DNA of 64,000 bases from Streptomyces luomodiensis (GCF_031679605.1 NZ_CP117522.1:4030001-4094000), one strand, 5' to 3'. Shown: positions 16,429-26,143, counted from the first letter of the stretch. Numbers and translations: made by a program. The notes: generated by a model from the sequence alone, not told the origin.

Positions 16429-17733
16429 ATGTTGACGGCACGGAAACGAACGAAACGAACGGTGGCCGTCATCGCGGCCGCACTCGCGAGTGCCCTGGTC
16501 ATGACGGGTTGCGGGAGCGGCGGGGACGAGGCCGGGGACGGCAGGACGCTCAAGCTGTGGCATTACGAGGCGCCCAACAGCGCCATGGGCGTCGCCTGGA
16601 AGCAGGCGATCGAGGAGTTCAAGAAGAGCCATCCGGGCGTCACGGTGAAGGTCGAGGAGAAGGGCTTCGAACAGATCCAGAAGACCGCCTCGATGGTCCT
16701 CAACTCCGGTGACGCACCCGATCTGATGGAGTACAACAAGGGCAACGCCACCGCCGGACTGCTCTCCAAACAGGGCCTGCTCACCGACCTCACCCCCGAG
16801 GTCACCAAGCGCGGCTGGGACAAGCCGCTCAGCGAAGGGGTGCGCACCACCAGCCGCTACGACGCCCAGGGTGTGATGGGCTCCGGCAACTGGTACGGGA
16901 TCCCCAACTACGCCGAGTACACGATGGTCTTCTACAACAAGGCCCTCTTCGACAAGCACAAGGTGAAGGTCCCGACCACCTTCGACGAGTTCACCGCCGC
17001 CCTGAAGGCGTTCCGGGCCAAGGGCGTCACCCCGCTCGCCAGCGCGGGCGCCGAGTACCCCGCCCACCAGTACGTCTACCAGCTCGCGCTGTCCAAGGCC
17101 GACCGCTCCTGGGTGGACGCCTACGAGCGGTACAAGAGCGACCCCGACTTCCACGACGCCGCCTGGACCTACGGCGCCACCACCTTCGCCGACTGGGTGA
17201 AGAAGGGCTATATCGCCAAGAGTTCGAGCGGCGCCAAGGCCGAGGACGCGGGCGCGTCCTTCATCGCGGGCAAATACCCGATGTTCTTCTCCGGCAGCTG
17301 GTGGTTCGGCCGCTTCAAGTCCGAGATGAAGGACGAGTGGGGCACCTTCCGCTGGCCCGGCTCCCAGCTGACGCTCGGCTCCGGCGGCAACCTCTGGGTC
17401 GTCCCCAAAGGCGCCAAGAACAAGGAGCTCGCCTACGACTTCATCGACATCACGATGAAGAAGGGCATCCAGAACACCCTCGGCAACAACGGCGGAGTGC
17501 CCGTGGCCGCCGACGCGTCCGCGATCACCGACCCGAAGTCCAAGGCCCTGATCCAGGACTTCACCGCCTACTCCGAGGGCGACGGCCTGGCCTTCTACCC
17601 CGACTGGCCGGTCCCCGGCTTCTACGACACCCTCGTCTCCGAGACCCAGAAGCTGATCAGCGGCAGCGCGAAGCCCGACGCCTATCTGGACGCGCTGGAG
17701 AAGGCGTACGACGAGGGCGCGCCGAAGGGATGA
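16429..17733 (+). CDS. Sugar ABC transporter substrate-binding lipoprotein (CUT1 family)
   Basis: A 434-aa secreted lipoprotein. It has a basic N-terminus, a hydrophobic stretch and the lipobox LVMTGC, cleaved before Cys at about residue 27. The mature protein has the extracellular solute-binding family 1 layout (LKLWHYEAP, GDAPDLMEYNKGN, FYNKALFDKHKVKVPTTFDE). GGAGG precedes the ATG at 16429. It is the first gene of an operon with two permeases and a GH31 glycosidase, so the ligand is probably an alpha-xylosylated or alpha-glucosylated oligosaccharide. No ATPase gene is present; the shared MsiK-type ATPase presumably serves. Confidence 0.92.
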   Translation: MLTARKRTKRTVAVIAAALASALVMTGCGSGGDEAGDGRTLKLWHYEAPNSAMGVAWKQAIEEFKKSHPGVTVKVEEKGFEQIQKTASMVLNSGDAPDLMEYNKGNATAGLLSKQGLLTDLTPEVTKRGWDKPLSEGVRTTSRYDAQGVMGSGNWYGIPNYAEYTMVFYNKALFDKHKVKVPTTFDEFTAALKAFRAKGVTPLASAGAEYPAHQYVYQLALSKADRSWVDAYERYKSDPDFHDAAWTYGATTFADWVKKGYIAKSSSGAKAEDAGASFIAGKYPMFFSGSWWFGRFKSEMKDEWGTFRWPGSQLTLGSGGNLWVVPKGAKNKELAYDFIDITMKKGIQNTLGNNGGVPVAADASAITDPKSKALIQDFTAYSEGDGLAFYPDWPVPGFYDTLVSETQKLISGSAKPDAYLDALEKAYDEGAPKG

Positions 17734-18644
17734 GTTCCCACGGCCACGGCGTGCGACGGCGCCGCGAGTATCCGTACGCCCTGTTCCTGATCCCCGGCGC
17801 GCTGGCCTTCCTCGCCGTCATCGTCGTCCCGTTCCTGATGAACACGGGGATCAGCCTCACCCACTGGCAGGGGGTGGGCAGCCCGCAGTGGGCCGGACTG
17901 GACAACTACCGCGACCTGCTGGACGACTCCGCCTTCTGGGAGTCCTTCCGGCACAGCCTGGCGATGGTGGTGGCGATGGCGGTCATCCCCACCGCCCTCG
18001 GCCTGGTGCTGGCCGCCGCGCTCTTCGACTACATCGCCCAGCACATCGGCACCCGTACCGCGAGCGTGCTGCGCGCCTGCTTCTACCTGCCGCAGGTGCT
18101 GCCGATCGCGGTGGCCGGGATCGTCTGGAGCTGGATCCTCGCCCCGGAGAACGGCGCGCTCAACGAGGCGCTGGACGCGGTCGGCCTCGGCTCGCTGCGC
18201 CACGACTGGCTGGGCGATCCGGACTTCGCGCTCTACAGCGTGATGGCCGTGATGGTGTGGGTGCAGCTCGGCTTTCCGCTGGTGATCTTCATGGCGGGGC
18301 TCCAGCGCGCGGACCCGTCCCTGCACGAGGCGGCCGAGCTGGACGGGGCCTCGTGGTGGCGGCGGTTCTGGCATGTGACGCTGCCGCAGATCCGCCCGGA
18401 GATCACCGTGGTGCTGCTGTGGTGCACCATCGCGGCGCTCAAGGTCTTCGGCGCGGTGTACGTGCTCACCAAGGGCGGGCCCGGCGGGGCGACCAATGTC
18501 CCCTCGTACTTCTCCTTCCAGTCCTTCTTCGAGAAGACGCAGGTCGGCTACGGCTCCGCGGTCTCCACCGCGCTCACCGTGATCATCCTGGCGCTGGCCC
18601 TGGTGGCCCTGCGCCTCCAGACCCGGGCGGAGGACCAGCAGTGA
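17730..18644 (+). CDS. Sugar ABC transporter permease (MalF type)
   Basis: A 304-aa inner-membrane permease with six predicted transmembrane helices. The cytoplasmic EAA loop reads EAAELDGASWWRRFWHVTLP, the contact point for the ATPase. LTKGGPGGATNVPSYFSF is the typical C-terminal signature. The start overlaps the lipoprotein stop as ATGA, and its own stop overlaps the next start as GTGA, so the three transport genes are translated in concert. Confidence 0.93.
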   Translation: MSSHGHGVRRRREYPYALFLIPGALAFLAVIVVPFLMNTGISLTHWQGVGSPQWAGLDNYRDLLDDSAFWESFRHSLAMVVAMAVIPTALGLVLAAALFDYIAQHIGTRTASVLRACFYLPQVLPIAVAGIVWSWILAPENGALNEALDAVGLGSLRHDWLGDPDFALYSVMAVMVWVQLGFPLVIFMAGLQRADPSLHEAAELDGASWWRRFWHVTLPQIRPEITVVLLWCTIAALKVFGAVYVLTKGGPGGATNVPSYFSFQSFFEKTQVGYGSAVSTALTVIILALALVALRLQTRAEDQQ

Positions 18645-19480
18645 ACGCCCTCAAACGACACCACGCCCCGGCCCGCTACCCGGTGCTGGCCGCGCTGATC
18701 GTGGCAGCCGTGCTGATGGTGCTGCCGTTTCTCGTGGTGGTCCTCAACGCGGTCAAATCGCCCGCCGAGTACTCCGCGAACGGCCCGCTGAGCCTGCCCG
18801 AAGGGATGCATCTGGACGGGCTGCGGGACTTCTGGGAGCGGGTCGACTTCGGCCGGAAGCTGGTCAACTCCGTGCTGATCTCGGGCTCGGTCGCGGTGCT
18901 CGCCGCGGTGCTGTCCGTGCTCAACGCGTATGCGATCGGCATCGGGCGGATCAAGGGCCGCCCCTGGGTGCTGGCCTTCTTCGTCCTGGCCAACATGCTG
19001 CCGCAGGAGGCCCTGGTCTATCCCGTCTACTACCTGTCCAAGCAGGCGGGGCTGTACGACACCCGGCTCAGCGTGATCATCGTCTTCACCGTGATCCAGT
19101 CCGCCTTCGGCACCTATCTGCTCTCCTCCGTGCTCGGCGCCTTCCCCAAAGAGGTCATCGAGGCGGCCCGGATCGACGGCGCCAACAAGTGGCAGGTGCT
19201 GTGGCGGGTCGTGGTGCCGGTCAGCCGGCCCACCATCGGGGTGCTGCTGGTCTTCTTCTTCATCTGGACCTGGAACGAGTTCCTGCTGCCCCTGGTGATG
19301 CTGATCTCCAACGACAACCAGACCGTCTCGGTGGCGCTCGGTGTCCTCCAGGGCCAGCGGCTGATGGACGCCACCATGACCAACGCGGCCGCCCTGCTGG
19401 GGGTGCTCCCCGCGTTCTGCTTCTTCCTGATCTTCCAGCGGACCCTGACCCGTGGCATCGCCATGGGCGCGGTCAAATGA
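18641..19480 (+). CDS. Sugar ABC transporter permease (MalG type)
   Basis: A 279-aa second permease of the pair, starting GTG in the preceding stop. The EAA loop is EAARIDGANKWQVLWRVVVP; six membrane helices; the C-terminus FQRTLTRGIAMGAVK is typical of MalG-type proteins. It forms the heterodimeric channel with the upstream permease. It is followed after 13 bp by the GH31 gene. Confidence 0.93.
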   Translation: MNALKRHHAPARYPVLAALIVAAVLMVLPFLVVVLNAVKSPAEYSANGPLSLPEGMHLDGLRDFWERVDFGRKLVNSVLISGSVAVLAAVLSVLNAYAIGIGRIKGRPWVLAFFVLANMLPQEALVYPVYYLSKQAGLYDTRLSVIIVFTVIQSAFGTYLLSSVLGAFPKEVIEAARIDGANKWQVLWRVVVPVSRPTIGVLLVFFFIWTWNEFLLPLVMLISNDNQTVSVALGVLQGQRLMDATMTNAAALLGVLPAFCFFLIFQRTLTRGIAMGAVK

Positions 19481-19493
19481 CGAGGAGGGCCGC

Positions 19494-21779
19494 ATGAAGT
19501 TCAGCGACGGCTACTGGATGCTGCGCGAGGGCGTGCGCGCCGCGTACCCCTCCGGGGTGCTCGATGTGGAGACCGGCCCCGGCACCCTCACCGTGCACGC
19601 CCCCACCCATCCCGTCCGCCACCGCGGGGATCTGCTCAAGGGCCCCGCCCTCACCCTGACCTGCACCGCCCCCATGCCCGAGGTGATCGCCATCCGGATC
19701 ACCCACTTCGCGGGCGGGGTGGAGCGCGGCCCGTCGTTCGAGATCGCCCGCCAGGAGTACACCGCCGAGGTGAGCTGCGACGCCGAGGAGGCCCGGCTCA
19801 CCTCGGGCGATCTGTCGGTGCGGTTCGCCCGCACCGGGCCCTGGCGGATGGACCTGGAGGCCGCCGGGCGCCCGCTCACCAGCAGCGGCGTCAAGGACAT
19901 GGGCATCATGGAGACCGCCGACGGCCACCACTACCTGCGCGAACGGCTCACCCTGCGGGTCGGCACCTCCACTTACGGACTCGGCGAGCGCTTCGGCCCG
20001 CTGGTGAAGAACGGCCAGGCCGTCGACATCTGGAACGCCGACGGCGGCACCGCCACCGAGCAGGCGTACAAGAACGTCCCGTTCCTCCTCACCGACGCGG
20101 GCTACGGCGTCTTCGTCGACCACCCCGGCCGGGTCTCCTTCGAGGTCGGCTCGGAGGCGGTCTCCCGGCTCCAGTTCAGCGCCGAGGACCAGGAGCTCAC
20201 GTACTACGTCATCCACGGGCCCAGCCCCAAGGAGATCCTGCGCCGCTACACCGCGCTCACCGGCCGCCCCGCGCTGCCGCCCGCGTGGTCCTTCGGACTG
20301 TGGCTGTCCACCTCCTTCACCACCTCCTACGACGAGGAGACGGTCACCGGCTTCGTCGACGGCATGGCGCAGCGCCACCTGCCGCTGTCCGTCTTCCACT
20401 TCGACTGCTTCTGGATGCGCGAGTACCAGTGGTGCGACTTCACCTGGGACCCGCGCGTCTTCCCCGACCCGGAGGGCATGCTGCGCCGGCTGCGCGAACG
20501 GGGCCTGAAGATCTGCGTCTGGATCAACCCGTACATCGGCCAGCGCTCCCCGCTCTTCGCCGAGGGCAAGGCGGCCGGCCATCTGCTGAAACGCCCGGAC
20601 GGCTCGGTGTGGCAGTGGGACCTGTGGCAGCCGGGCATGGCGCTGGTGGACTTCACCAGCCCCGCCGCCCGCGCCTGGTACGCGGCCAAGCTGACCGCGC
20701 TGCTGGACATGGGCGTGGACTGCTTCAAGACCGACTTCGGCGAGCGGGTGCCCACCGATGTGGTGTACGCGGACGGCTCCGACCCCGAGCGGATGCACAA
20801 CTACTACGCCCACCTCTACAACCGCACCGTCCACGAGGCGCTGAGCGAACGGCGCGGCGAGCGCGAGGCGGTGGTCTTCGCGCGCTCGGCCACGGCGGGG
20901 AGCCAGCGGTTCCCGGTGCACTGGGGCGGCGACTGCGAGTCCACCTACGAGGCGATGGCCGAATCGCTGCGCGGCGGGCTGTCGCTGGGTCTGTCCGGCT
21001 TCGGCTTCTGGAGCCATGACATCGGCGGTTTCGAGGGCACCCCGGACCCGGCCCTGTTCAAACGGTGGCTCGCCTTCGGGCTGCTGTCCTCGCACAGCCG
21101 GCTGCACGGCTCGTCCTCCTACCGGGTGCCCTGGCTCTTCGACGAGGAGTCGGTCGAGGTGCTGCGCCGGTTCACCCGGCTGAAGCTGCGGCTGATGCCG
21201 TACCTGTACGAGGCGGCCCGGCAGGCGCACACCGAGGGCATCCCGGTGATGCGCGCCATGGTCCTGGAGTTCCCCGGCGACCCGGGGTGCGCGGGCCTGG
21301 AGCGGCAGTACATGCTCGGCGGGGACCTGCTCGTCGCGCCGGTCTTCGACGACGAGGGCGACGTGCGGTACTACGTGCCCGAAGGGGTCTGGACGCAGGT
21401 GCTCAGCGGGCGGACGGTGCGCGGCCCGGCTTGGGTGCACGAGACCCACGACTTCCTCAGCGTCCCGCTGCTGGCCCGGCCCGGCGCGGTGATCCCGTTC
21501 GGGGCGGCCGACGACCGCCCCGACACCGACTGGGCGGACGGGATCACCCTGCGGGTGTACGAACCCTCGGCGGAACCGGTCACGGTGCGGGTGCCGCACC
21601 CGGACGGCACGACGGCCGCCACCTTCACCGTCGTCCGGGACGGAACGACACTGCGCGCCGAGGCCACCGGCACCTCGGCACCCTGGCGGGTGGAGGTGGC
21701 CGGCGGCCCATCGGCGGACGCGGCGGCGGGGACGGCCACGTTGACGCTGCCGCTGACGCTCAGCGACGACGGGGGCTGA
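19494..21779 (+). CDS. GH31 alpha-xylosidase (YicI type)
   Basis: A 761-aa intracellular retaining glycosidase without signal peptide. The nucleophile Asp lies in CFKTDFGERVPT (Asp414) and the acid/base Asp in HWGGDCESTYEAM (Asp480). The spacing and positions nearly equal E. coli YicI (416 and 482, 772 aa), which releases xylose from isoprimeverose-type substrates. An N-terminal beta-sandwich precedes the (beta/alpha)8 barrel, and C-terminal beta-domains follow. GAGGAGGGCC gives a strong start. As last gene of the operon it would degrade the imported saccharide. The final codons (LSDDGG) already belong to the adjacent 40-bp repeat array. Confidence 0.9.
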   Translation: MKFSDGYWMLREGVRAAYPSGVLDVETGPGTLTVHAPTHPVRHRGDLLKGPALTLTCTAPMPEVIAIRITHFAGGVERGPSFEIARQEYTAEVSCDAEEARLTSGDLSVRFARTGPWRMDLEAAGRPLTSSGVKDMGIMETADGHHYLRERLTLRVGTSTYGLGERFGPLVKNGQAVDIWNADGGTATEQAYKNVPFLLTDAGYGVFVDHPGRVSFEVGSEAVSRLQFSAEDQELTYYVIHGPSPKEILRRYTALTGRPALPPAWSFGLWLSTSFTTSYDEETVTGFVDGMAQRHLPLSVFHFDCFWMREYQWCDFTWDPRVFPDPEGMLRRLRERGLKICVWINPYIGQRSPLFAEGKAAGHLLKRPDGSVWQWDLWQPGMALVDFTSPAARAWYAAKLTALLDMGVDCFKTDFGERVPTDVVYADGSDPERMHNYYAHLYNRTVHEALSERRGEREAVVFARSATAGSQRFPVHWGGDCESTYEAMAESLRGGLSLGLSGFGFWSHDIGGFEGTPDPALFKRWLAFGLLSSHSRLHGSSSYRVPWLFDEESVEVLRRFTRLKLRLMPYLYEAARQAHTEGIPVMRAMVLEFPGDPGCAGLERQYMLGGDLLVAPVFDDEGDVRYYVPEGVWTQVLSGRTVRGPAWVHETHDFLSVPLLARPGAVIPFGAADDRPDTDWADGITLRVYEPSAEPVTVRVPHPDGTTAATFTVVRDGTTLRAEATGTSAPWRVEVAGGPSADAAAGTATLTLPLTLSDDGG

Positions 21780-22274
21780 CCCGGCGCTGACGCCGCCGCT
21801 CAGCAGCGACGTGGGCTGACCCCGGCGCTGACGCCGCCGCTCAGCAGCTCCGGGGCTCTTGGCCCAGCACTGATCCTGCGGCTCAGCCGCCCCGGAGCCC
21901 GACCCGACACAAACCCCGCCACCCAGCAGCGACGTGGGCTGGCCCCGCGCTGACCCCGCCACCCAGCCACCCCGGGACCGGACCCAGCACCGACCCCGCC
22001 ACCCAGCCACCCCGGAGCCCGACCCGACACAAACCCCGCCACCCAGCAGCGACGTGGGCTGGCCCCGCGCTGACCCCGCCACCCAGCCACCCCGGGACCG
22101 GACCCAGCACCGACCCCGCCACCCAGCCACCCCGGGACCGGACCCAGCACCGACCCCGCCACCCAGCCACCCCCGGACCGGACCCAGCGCCGACCCAGCC
22201 GCCCCGGAGCCCGACCCGACACGAACCCCGCCACCCAGCAGCCGCGGGGGCCGGCCCGGCACGGCCCCCGCCGC
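21780..22274. repeat. 40-bp tandem repeat array between convergent genes
   Basis: About 12 units of 40 bp, most beginning CCCGCCACCCAGC and alternating between subtypes such as CCACCCCGGGACCGGACCC and AGCGACGTGGGCTGG. The 40-bp register is maintained from about 21775 to about 22310, so the array enters the last codons of both the GH31 gene and the dacB gene. No gene is supported in it. Confidence 0.92.
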
Positions 22275-23849
22275 TCAGCAGCGGCGGGGCTTGGCCCAGG
22301 CGCATTCGCGTCCGGCGTCGGCCGCGCCGGCGGTGGCGTCCCGTACCGTACGTGGCGCCACCGCCTCCGCATGGCCCTCGCCGGACTTCGCGAGCGTCAC
22401 CACGATCGCGTCCTCCAGGCTCTTCACCGACTCCGCGAGGTAGTTGTTGAGGACCACGCTGTAGACCAGCTCCCTGCCGTCCGCGTCGGTGACATAGCCG
22501 GACAGCGCGGAGGCGCCGGTCAGGGAGCCGGTCTTGCCGCGGGCGTTGCCCGCCGCCGGGGTGTCGCACATCCGCGAGCGCAGGGTGCCGCCCACGAACC
22601 GGTCCGGGGCGCAGGCCACCGGCAGCGAGGCGTACCAGTCGGCGTACCAGGGTTCGTCACGCACCGACAGCAGCAGCTCGCTGAGGCGCCCGGCCGCGAT
22701 GTTGTCCATCCGGGACAGCCCCGAGCCGTCGACCTGGCGCACCGCGCCGGCGTCCACCCCTTGCTTCTTCAGCCAGTCGGCGATCGCGTCCAGGCCCGCG
22801 TCCCAGGTGCCGCGCCCGGCCGCCTCATAGCCGATGGCCTTGGTGAGGGCTTCGGCGTGGATGTTGTTCGACAGCTTCATGAAGGGGATCAGCAGCTCCT
22901 TGAGCGGCATGGAGCGGTGTGCGGCGAGCGCGCGGGCGTCCGCCGGGGTGGCCCTGCCCAGGCGGGTGGGCCCGGCCACGCGTACGCCGTGCCGGTGGAG
23001 CGCGTCGGCGAAGACCGAGGCGGCATAGCCGGTCGGCTCCCAGACGCTGACCCATTCCTTGACGGTCGCCGCCCCGGCGGGAAGGGCGCCGCTGACGGTG
23101 ATGGTGTTGGTGCCGTGCCGCCGTTCGACCGTGAGGCCGCCGCTTCCGGTGGTGGCGCGGTTGTCGATCCGTACGTAGGCGTTCGGCGGGGTGACGGTGG
23201 TCTTCGGCCGGTCGCCGGGGGCCGCGCCCGGGGTGACCTCCACGATGACGCTGCCCGCGTCGTAGTCGGTGTCGGGGGCGAGGGTCAGGGCGGAGATCTG
23301 CGCCGCGTAGTACGAGGACTCGTCGTCGGCCGCCCAGGAGCGGCCCACCCGCTGTGCGTCGAACCGGGTGTCGTCGGCGATCAGCCGCCCGGTGACCTCG
23401 GTGATGCCCGCGTCGGCGACGCTCTTGGCCAGGCGGTCGTAGTCCGCGGCGAGCATCGTGGGGTCGCCGGTGCCCCGCAGATACAGATCACCCCGGAGCG
23501 TATGGCCGCGGCGGGAGCCGTCGGTCAGGACATCGGTGCGGAAGCGGTGGCCGGGGCCGAGCAGCCCCATGGCGGCGGCCGAGGTGAACAGCTTGGTGTT
23601 GGAGGCGGGCATCAGCCGGTCGTCCGGCCGGTGCCGGTAGAGCACCGCGCCGGAGTCGGCGTCGGCGACCACCACCCCGGCCGCACCGCCCTTCAGCAGG
23701 GGGTCGGCGAGCACGGTGTCGAGGGCGTCGCCGAGCCCGGCGCGGGCGGCGTCGGCACCGGCCGGTGAGCTCCAGGTGAGCGTGCAGGCGAGTCCGATGA
23801 CGAGGGGCCAGATCCAGCCGCTCGTACGACGGTTCATGGGTCTGCTCAT
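22275..23849 (-). CDS. dacB: D-alanyl-D-alanine carboxypeptidase/endopeptidase (PBP4, S13 family)
   Basis: A 524-aa secreted penicillin-binding protein. A signal peptide (SGWIWPLVIGLACTLTW, cleaved near AGA-DAA) is followed by the acylation motif SNTK in PASNTKLFTSAAAM, then SNN in MKLSNNIHAEAL and KTG in GKTGSLTGASALSGY, in S13 order with the large insert between the first two motifs. It trims or hydrolyses peptidoglycan peptides outside the membrane. ATG 23849 or 23837 are both possible starts. The last residues (WAKPRRC) are encoded by a unit of the 40-bp repeat array, so the native C-terminus may have been altered. Confidence 0.92.
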   Translation of the reverse strand: MSRPMNRRTSGWIWPLVIGLACTLTWSSPAGADAARAGLGDALDTVLADPLLKGGAAGVVVADADSGAVLYRHRPDDRLMPASNTKLFTSAAAMGLLGPGHRFRTDVLTDGSRRGHTLRGDLYLRGTGDPTMLAADYDRLAKSVADAGITEVTGRLIADDTRFDAQRVGRSWAADDESSYYAAQISALTLAPDTDYDAGSVIVEVTPGAAPGDRPKTTVTPPNAYVRIDNRATTGSGGLTVERRHGTNTITVSGALPAGAATVKEWVSVWEPTGYAASVFADALHRHGVRVAGPTRLGRATPADARALAAHRSMPLKELLIPFMKLSNNIHAEALTKAIGYEAAGRGTWDAGLDAIADWLKKQGVDAGAVRQVDGSGLSRMDNIAAGRLSELLLSVRDEPWYADWYASLPVACAPDRFVGGTLRSRMCDTPAAGNARGKTGSLTGASALSGYVTDADGRELVYSVVLNNYLAESVKSLEDAIVVTLAKSGEGHAEAVAPRTVRDATAGAADAGRECAWAKPRRC

Positions 23850-23974
23850 GTCACGGGAGCATCCCGCACCCGGTCATTTCGCGACAGGGCGCGCGGCGCG
23901 GCAACCAAAGCTCCGGATCAGCGCGTCTCCTGTGGCGGGCGGGGGATTCGAACACGACGAGAGGTGACGCATCG

Positions 23975-24376
23975 ATGGGCACTCCCGCGGCCGAGGCGCT
24001 GTGCATCACGATCGGGCTATTCCTCTACGCCTGCGCCGTGCGCGATGCCCGCCTGGTGCGACGGCTGCGTCGCGAGGGGGTCCGTACGGAGGGGCTGGTC
24101 GTCGCCAACGTCGTGGACCGCCGGAGCGGGAACTCGCCCCAGACGCCGGTCGTCCGGTTCCACGACCACCAGGGCTACGAGGTGGAGTTCACGACCGCGA
24201 TCCAGGGCGTCGGGATGGGGCTGGCGACCGGCCGGAGAGTGGGCGTGGTGTACCTCCCGGACAACTCGCGGAAGGCCCGGGTGTGGATGCGGCGCCAGCT
24301 GGTGGGCCCGGCGGTGGGCATGACCCTGATCGGCACGCTCTTCCTCGGCTTCGGCCTGCTGATCGCTTTCAGCTGA
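23975..24376 (+). CDS. DUF3592-like small membrane protein
   Basis: A 133-aa protein with a hydrophobic N-terminal helix (ALCITIGLFLYACAV) and a C-terminal helix (GPAVGMTLIGTLFLGFGLLI) flanking a soluble beta-rich domain (VVRFHDHQGYEVEFTT, VGVVYLPDNSRKARV), the layout of DUF3592 proteins. GAGAGGTG lies upstream. The function is unknown; the family is membrane-anchored and often near stress or envelope genes. It is convergent with the TetR gene. Confidence 0.78.
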   Translation: MGTPAAEALCITIGLFLYACAVRDARLVRRLRREGVRTEGLVVANVVDRRSGNSPQTPVVRFHDHQGYEVEFTTAIQGVGMGLATGRRVGVVYLPDNSRKARVWMRRQLVGPAVGMTLIGTLFLGFGLLIAFS

Positions 24377-24415
24377 CGGCCGGCCATCGGCGCGGCACGG
24401 CGCGGCGGTCAGCCG

Positions 24416-25126
24416 TCAGGCGGACGTGGTCGTGAGCGCGAGGCTTTCGGGGAGGGCGGCTATCGCCTCGCGGAGGCGGGCGGCCAGGTCGTGGCGGGGT
24501 GGGGGCTCATCCCGCGTACGGCTCGCGCCCTCCGTCCCGTCGGCCTTTTCGGCTTGGGCCACCCAGCCCGCCACCGCACCGCGGAACGCGGCGATCAGCA
24601 TGTCCACCGCCAGCCGCGGCCGGAGGTCGCCCGGCGCCCCGAGGCCGAACCGGCGGTGCAGGATCTCCAGCGCCTGCTGCGTGGTGGCCTCGCAGAACTG
24701 CAAACCGTGCGCGCCCATCGAGGGCGTCCGCTCGGCCAGCCGCCGGCTGAGCAGCAGCCGCCGGGTCCACCCCTCGTCGTCCATCCGCTCCAGCGCGGCC
24801 AGCAGCGCGTCCCGCCCCAGCTCCACCACCGGCAGCCCGTCCGGCTCCGCGGTCTCCAACTCCCCCAGGAAGGCCCGCCACAGGTCCTGGTCGGGGGCCA
24901 TCGCGACGTCTTCCTTGCTGGTGAAGGTGCGGAAGAAGGTGCGCTTGGAGACCTCCACCTCCTCGCACAGCTCATCCAGCGTCACCCCGCCGAAGCCGCG
25001 CTGGGTGAACAGTTCCAGCGCGGTGTCGATCAGCGCCTGGCGGGTGCGCCGCTTCTTGCGTTCGCGCAGTGATTCGCGCAGTGCGGAGGGGGCAGCGGCA
25101 GTCACGGCGACGAGTGTAACCGCCAT
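24416..25126 (-). CDS. TetR-family transcriptional regulator
   Basis: A 236-aa repressor. The HTH is in RQALIDTALELFTQRGFGGV, TLDELCEEVEVSKRTFFRTF and TSKEDV. The C-terminal ligand domain is variable. The ATG at 25126 is preferred over an upstream in-frame one at 25168 because the latter would put the operator palindrome inside the gene. It is divergent from an MDR-type oxidoreductase whose promoter overlaps the palindrome, so it probably represses both genes until an electrophile or quinone-like ligand appears. Confidence 0.92.
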   Translation of the reverse strand: MAVTLVAVTAAAPSALRESLRERKKRRTRQALIDTALELFTQRGFGGVTLDELCEEVEVSKRTFFRTFTSKEDVAMAPDQDLWRAFLGELETAEPDGLPVVELGRDALLAALERMDDEGWTRRLLLSRRLAERTPSMGAHGLQFCEATTQQALEILHRRFGLGAPGDLRPRLAVDMLIAAFRGAVAGWVAQAEKADGTEGASRTRDEPPPRHDLAARLREAIAALPESLALTTTSA

Positions 25127-25151
25127 GGACGATGCCACCTGGCGATGCCAC

Positions 25152-25181
25152 TTGCACGCATGTGCCACTCAGTGGCATAAC
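25152..25181 (+). promoter_or_regulatory. Promoter with TetR operator in the spacer
   Basis: TTGCAC (25152-25157) and CATAAC (25176-25181) with an 18-bp spacer. The palindrome TGCCACT-C-AGTGGCA at 25163-25177 occupies the spacer, so a bound repressor would block RNA polymerase. Confidence 0.55.
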
Positions 25182-25216
25182 TGAGTCCGTCATCCCGCGT
25201 CGAAAGGCGAACCACC

Positions 25217-26143
25217 ATGCGCGCCCTGCTCGTTGACCACTCCGCCCCCTCCGGCCTGCGCCTCGGCGAAACCGCCGACCCCCAACCCGCCCCGCATCAG
25301 GCCCTGGTCCGGGTGACCGCCACCTCCCTCAACTACGGCGAGGTGGCCCACCGGACCGAGGCCCCCGACGGCACGGTGCTGGGCTGGGACGCCGCCGGGG
25401 TAATCGAGCGCGCGGCCGCCGACGGCTCCGGCCCAGCCGCCGGAACCCCGGTCGTCACCCTGGGCGCGGACGGCGGCTGGGCGGAGCTGCGCGCGGTGGA
25501 CACCACCATGCTCGGCGTCCAGCCCGCCGCCGCCGACCCCGGCGCGATCAGCACCATCCCGGTCGCGGGCGGCAGCGCCCTGCGCGCCCTGCGCCGCATC
25601 GGCGACACCCTCGGCCGGCGCATCCTCGTCACCGGCGCCACCGGCGGGGTCGGCCGCTACGCCGTCCAGCTCGCCCGGCTCGGCGGCGCCCACGTCATCG
25701 CCACCACCGGCGACCCGGACGCCCACGGCGACGACCTGCGGGCGCTGGGCGCGCACGAGGTGATCGCGGGACCGGAGGAGCTCGGCGAGCCGGTGCACGG
25801 AGTAGTGGACATGGTCGGCGGACCGCAGCTGGTAGCGGCGTACGACCATCTCGCGGCCCACGGCACCCTGGTCTCCGTCGGCCATGTGGCGGGCCGGCCC
25901 GAGGTCTTCCCGTTCGGCGCCCTCTACGGCAACGAAGGCCGCCACAACCGCTCGATCGTCACCTTCTACCTGCTGGACCGCCCCGACATCGGCCCGGATC
26001 TCGGCTGGCTCGCGCAACGCGTCGCGGCGGGCGACCTCGACCCCCAGATCGCCTGGCGCGGCGGCTGGAACCGCGCCGAGGAGGCCGTCGCCGCCCTGCT
26101 GGAGCGCCGCCTGCACGGCAAGGCGGTCCTGGACATCGCCTGA
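25217..26143 (+). CDS. Zinc-independent MDR oxidoreductase (quinone reductase-like)
   Basis: A 308-aa medium-chain dehydrogenase/reductase. The N-terminal GroES-like domain has SLNYGEVAHR and VLGWDAAGVIERAAADG. The nucleotide-binding motif is VTGATGGVGRYAVQLARLGG. Ligands of the catalytic and structural zinc are missing, as in NADPH:quinone oxidoreductases. It probably reduces quinones or alpha,beta-unsaturated carbonyls. It is controlled by the divergent TetR gene. Confidence 0.9.
   Translation: MRALLVDHSAPSGLRLGETADPQPAPHQALVRVTATSLNYGEVAHRTEAPDGTVLGWDAAGVIERAAADGSGPAAGTPVVTLGADGGWAELRAVDTTMLGVQPAAADPGAISTIPVAGGSALRALRRIGDTLGRRILVTGATGGVGRYAVQLARLGGAHVIATTGDPDAHGDDLRALGAHEVIAGPEELGEPVHGVVDMVGGPQLVAAYDHLAAHGTLVSVGHVAGRPEVFPFGALYGNEGRHNRSIVTFYLLDRPDIGPDLGWLAQRVAAGDLDPQIAWRGGWNRAEEAVAALLERRLHGKAVLDIA

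Noticed and set aside
21780..22274. CRISPR array
   Set aside because: Units are contiguous 40-bp tandem repeats without unique spacers, and no cas genes are present.
23930..23960. tRNA T-loop-like GGATTCGAA
   Set aside because: No acceptor, D or anticodon arm can be folded around it; it lies just upstream of the DUF3592-like gene.
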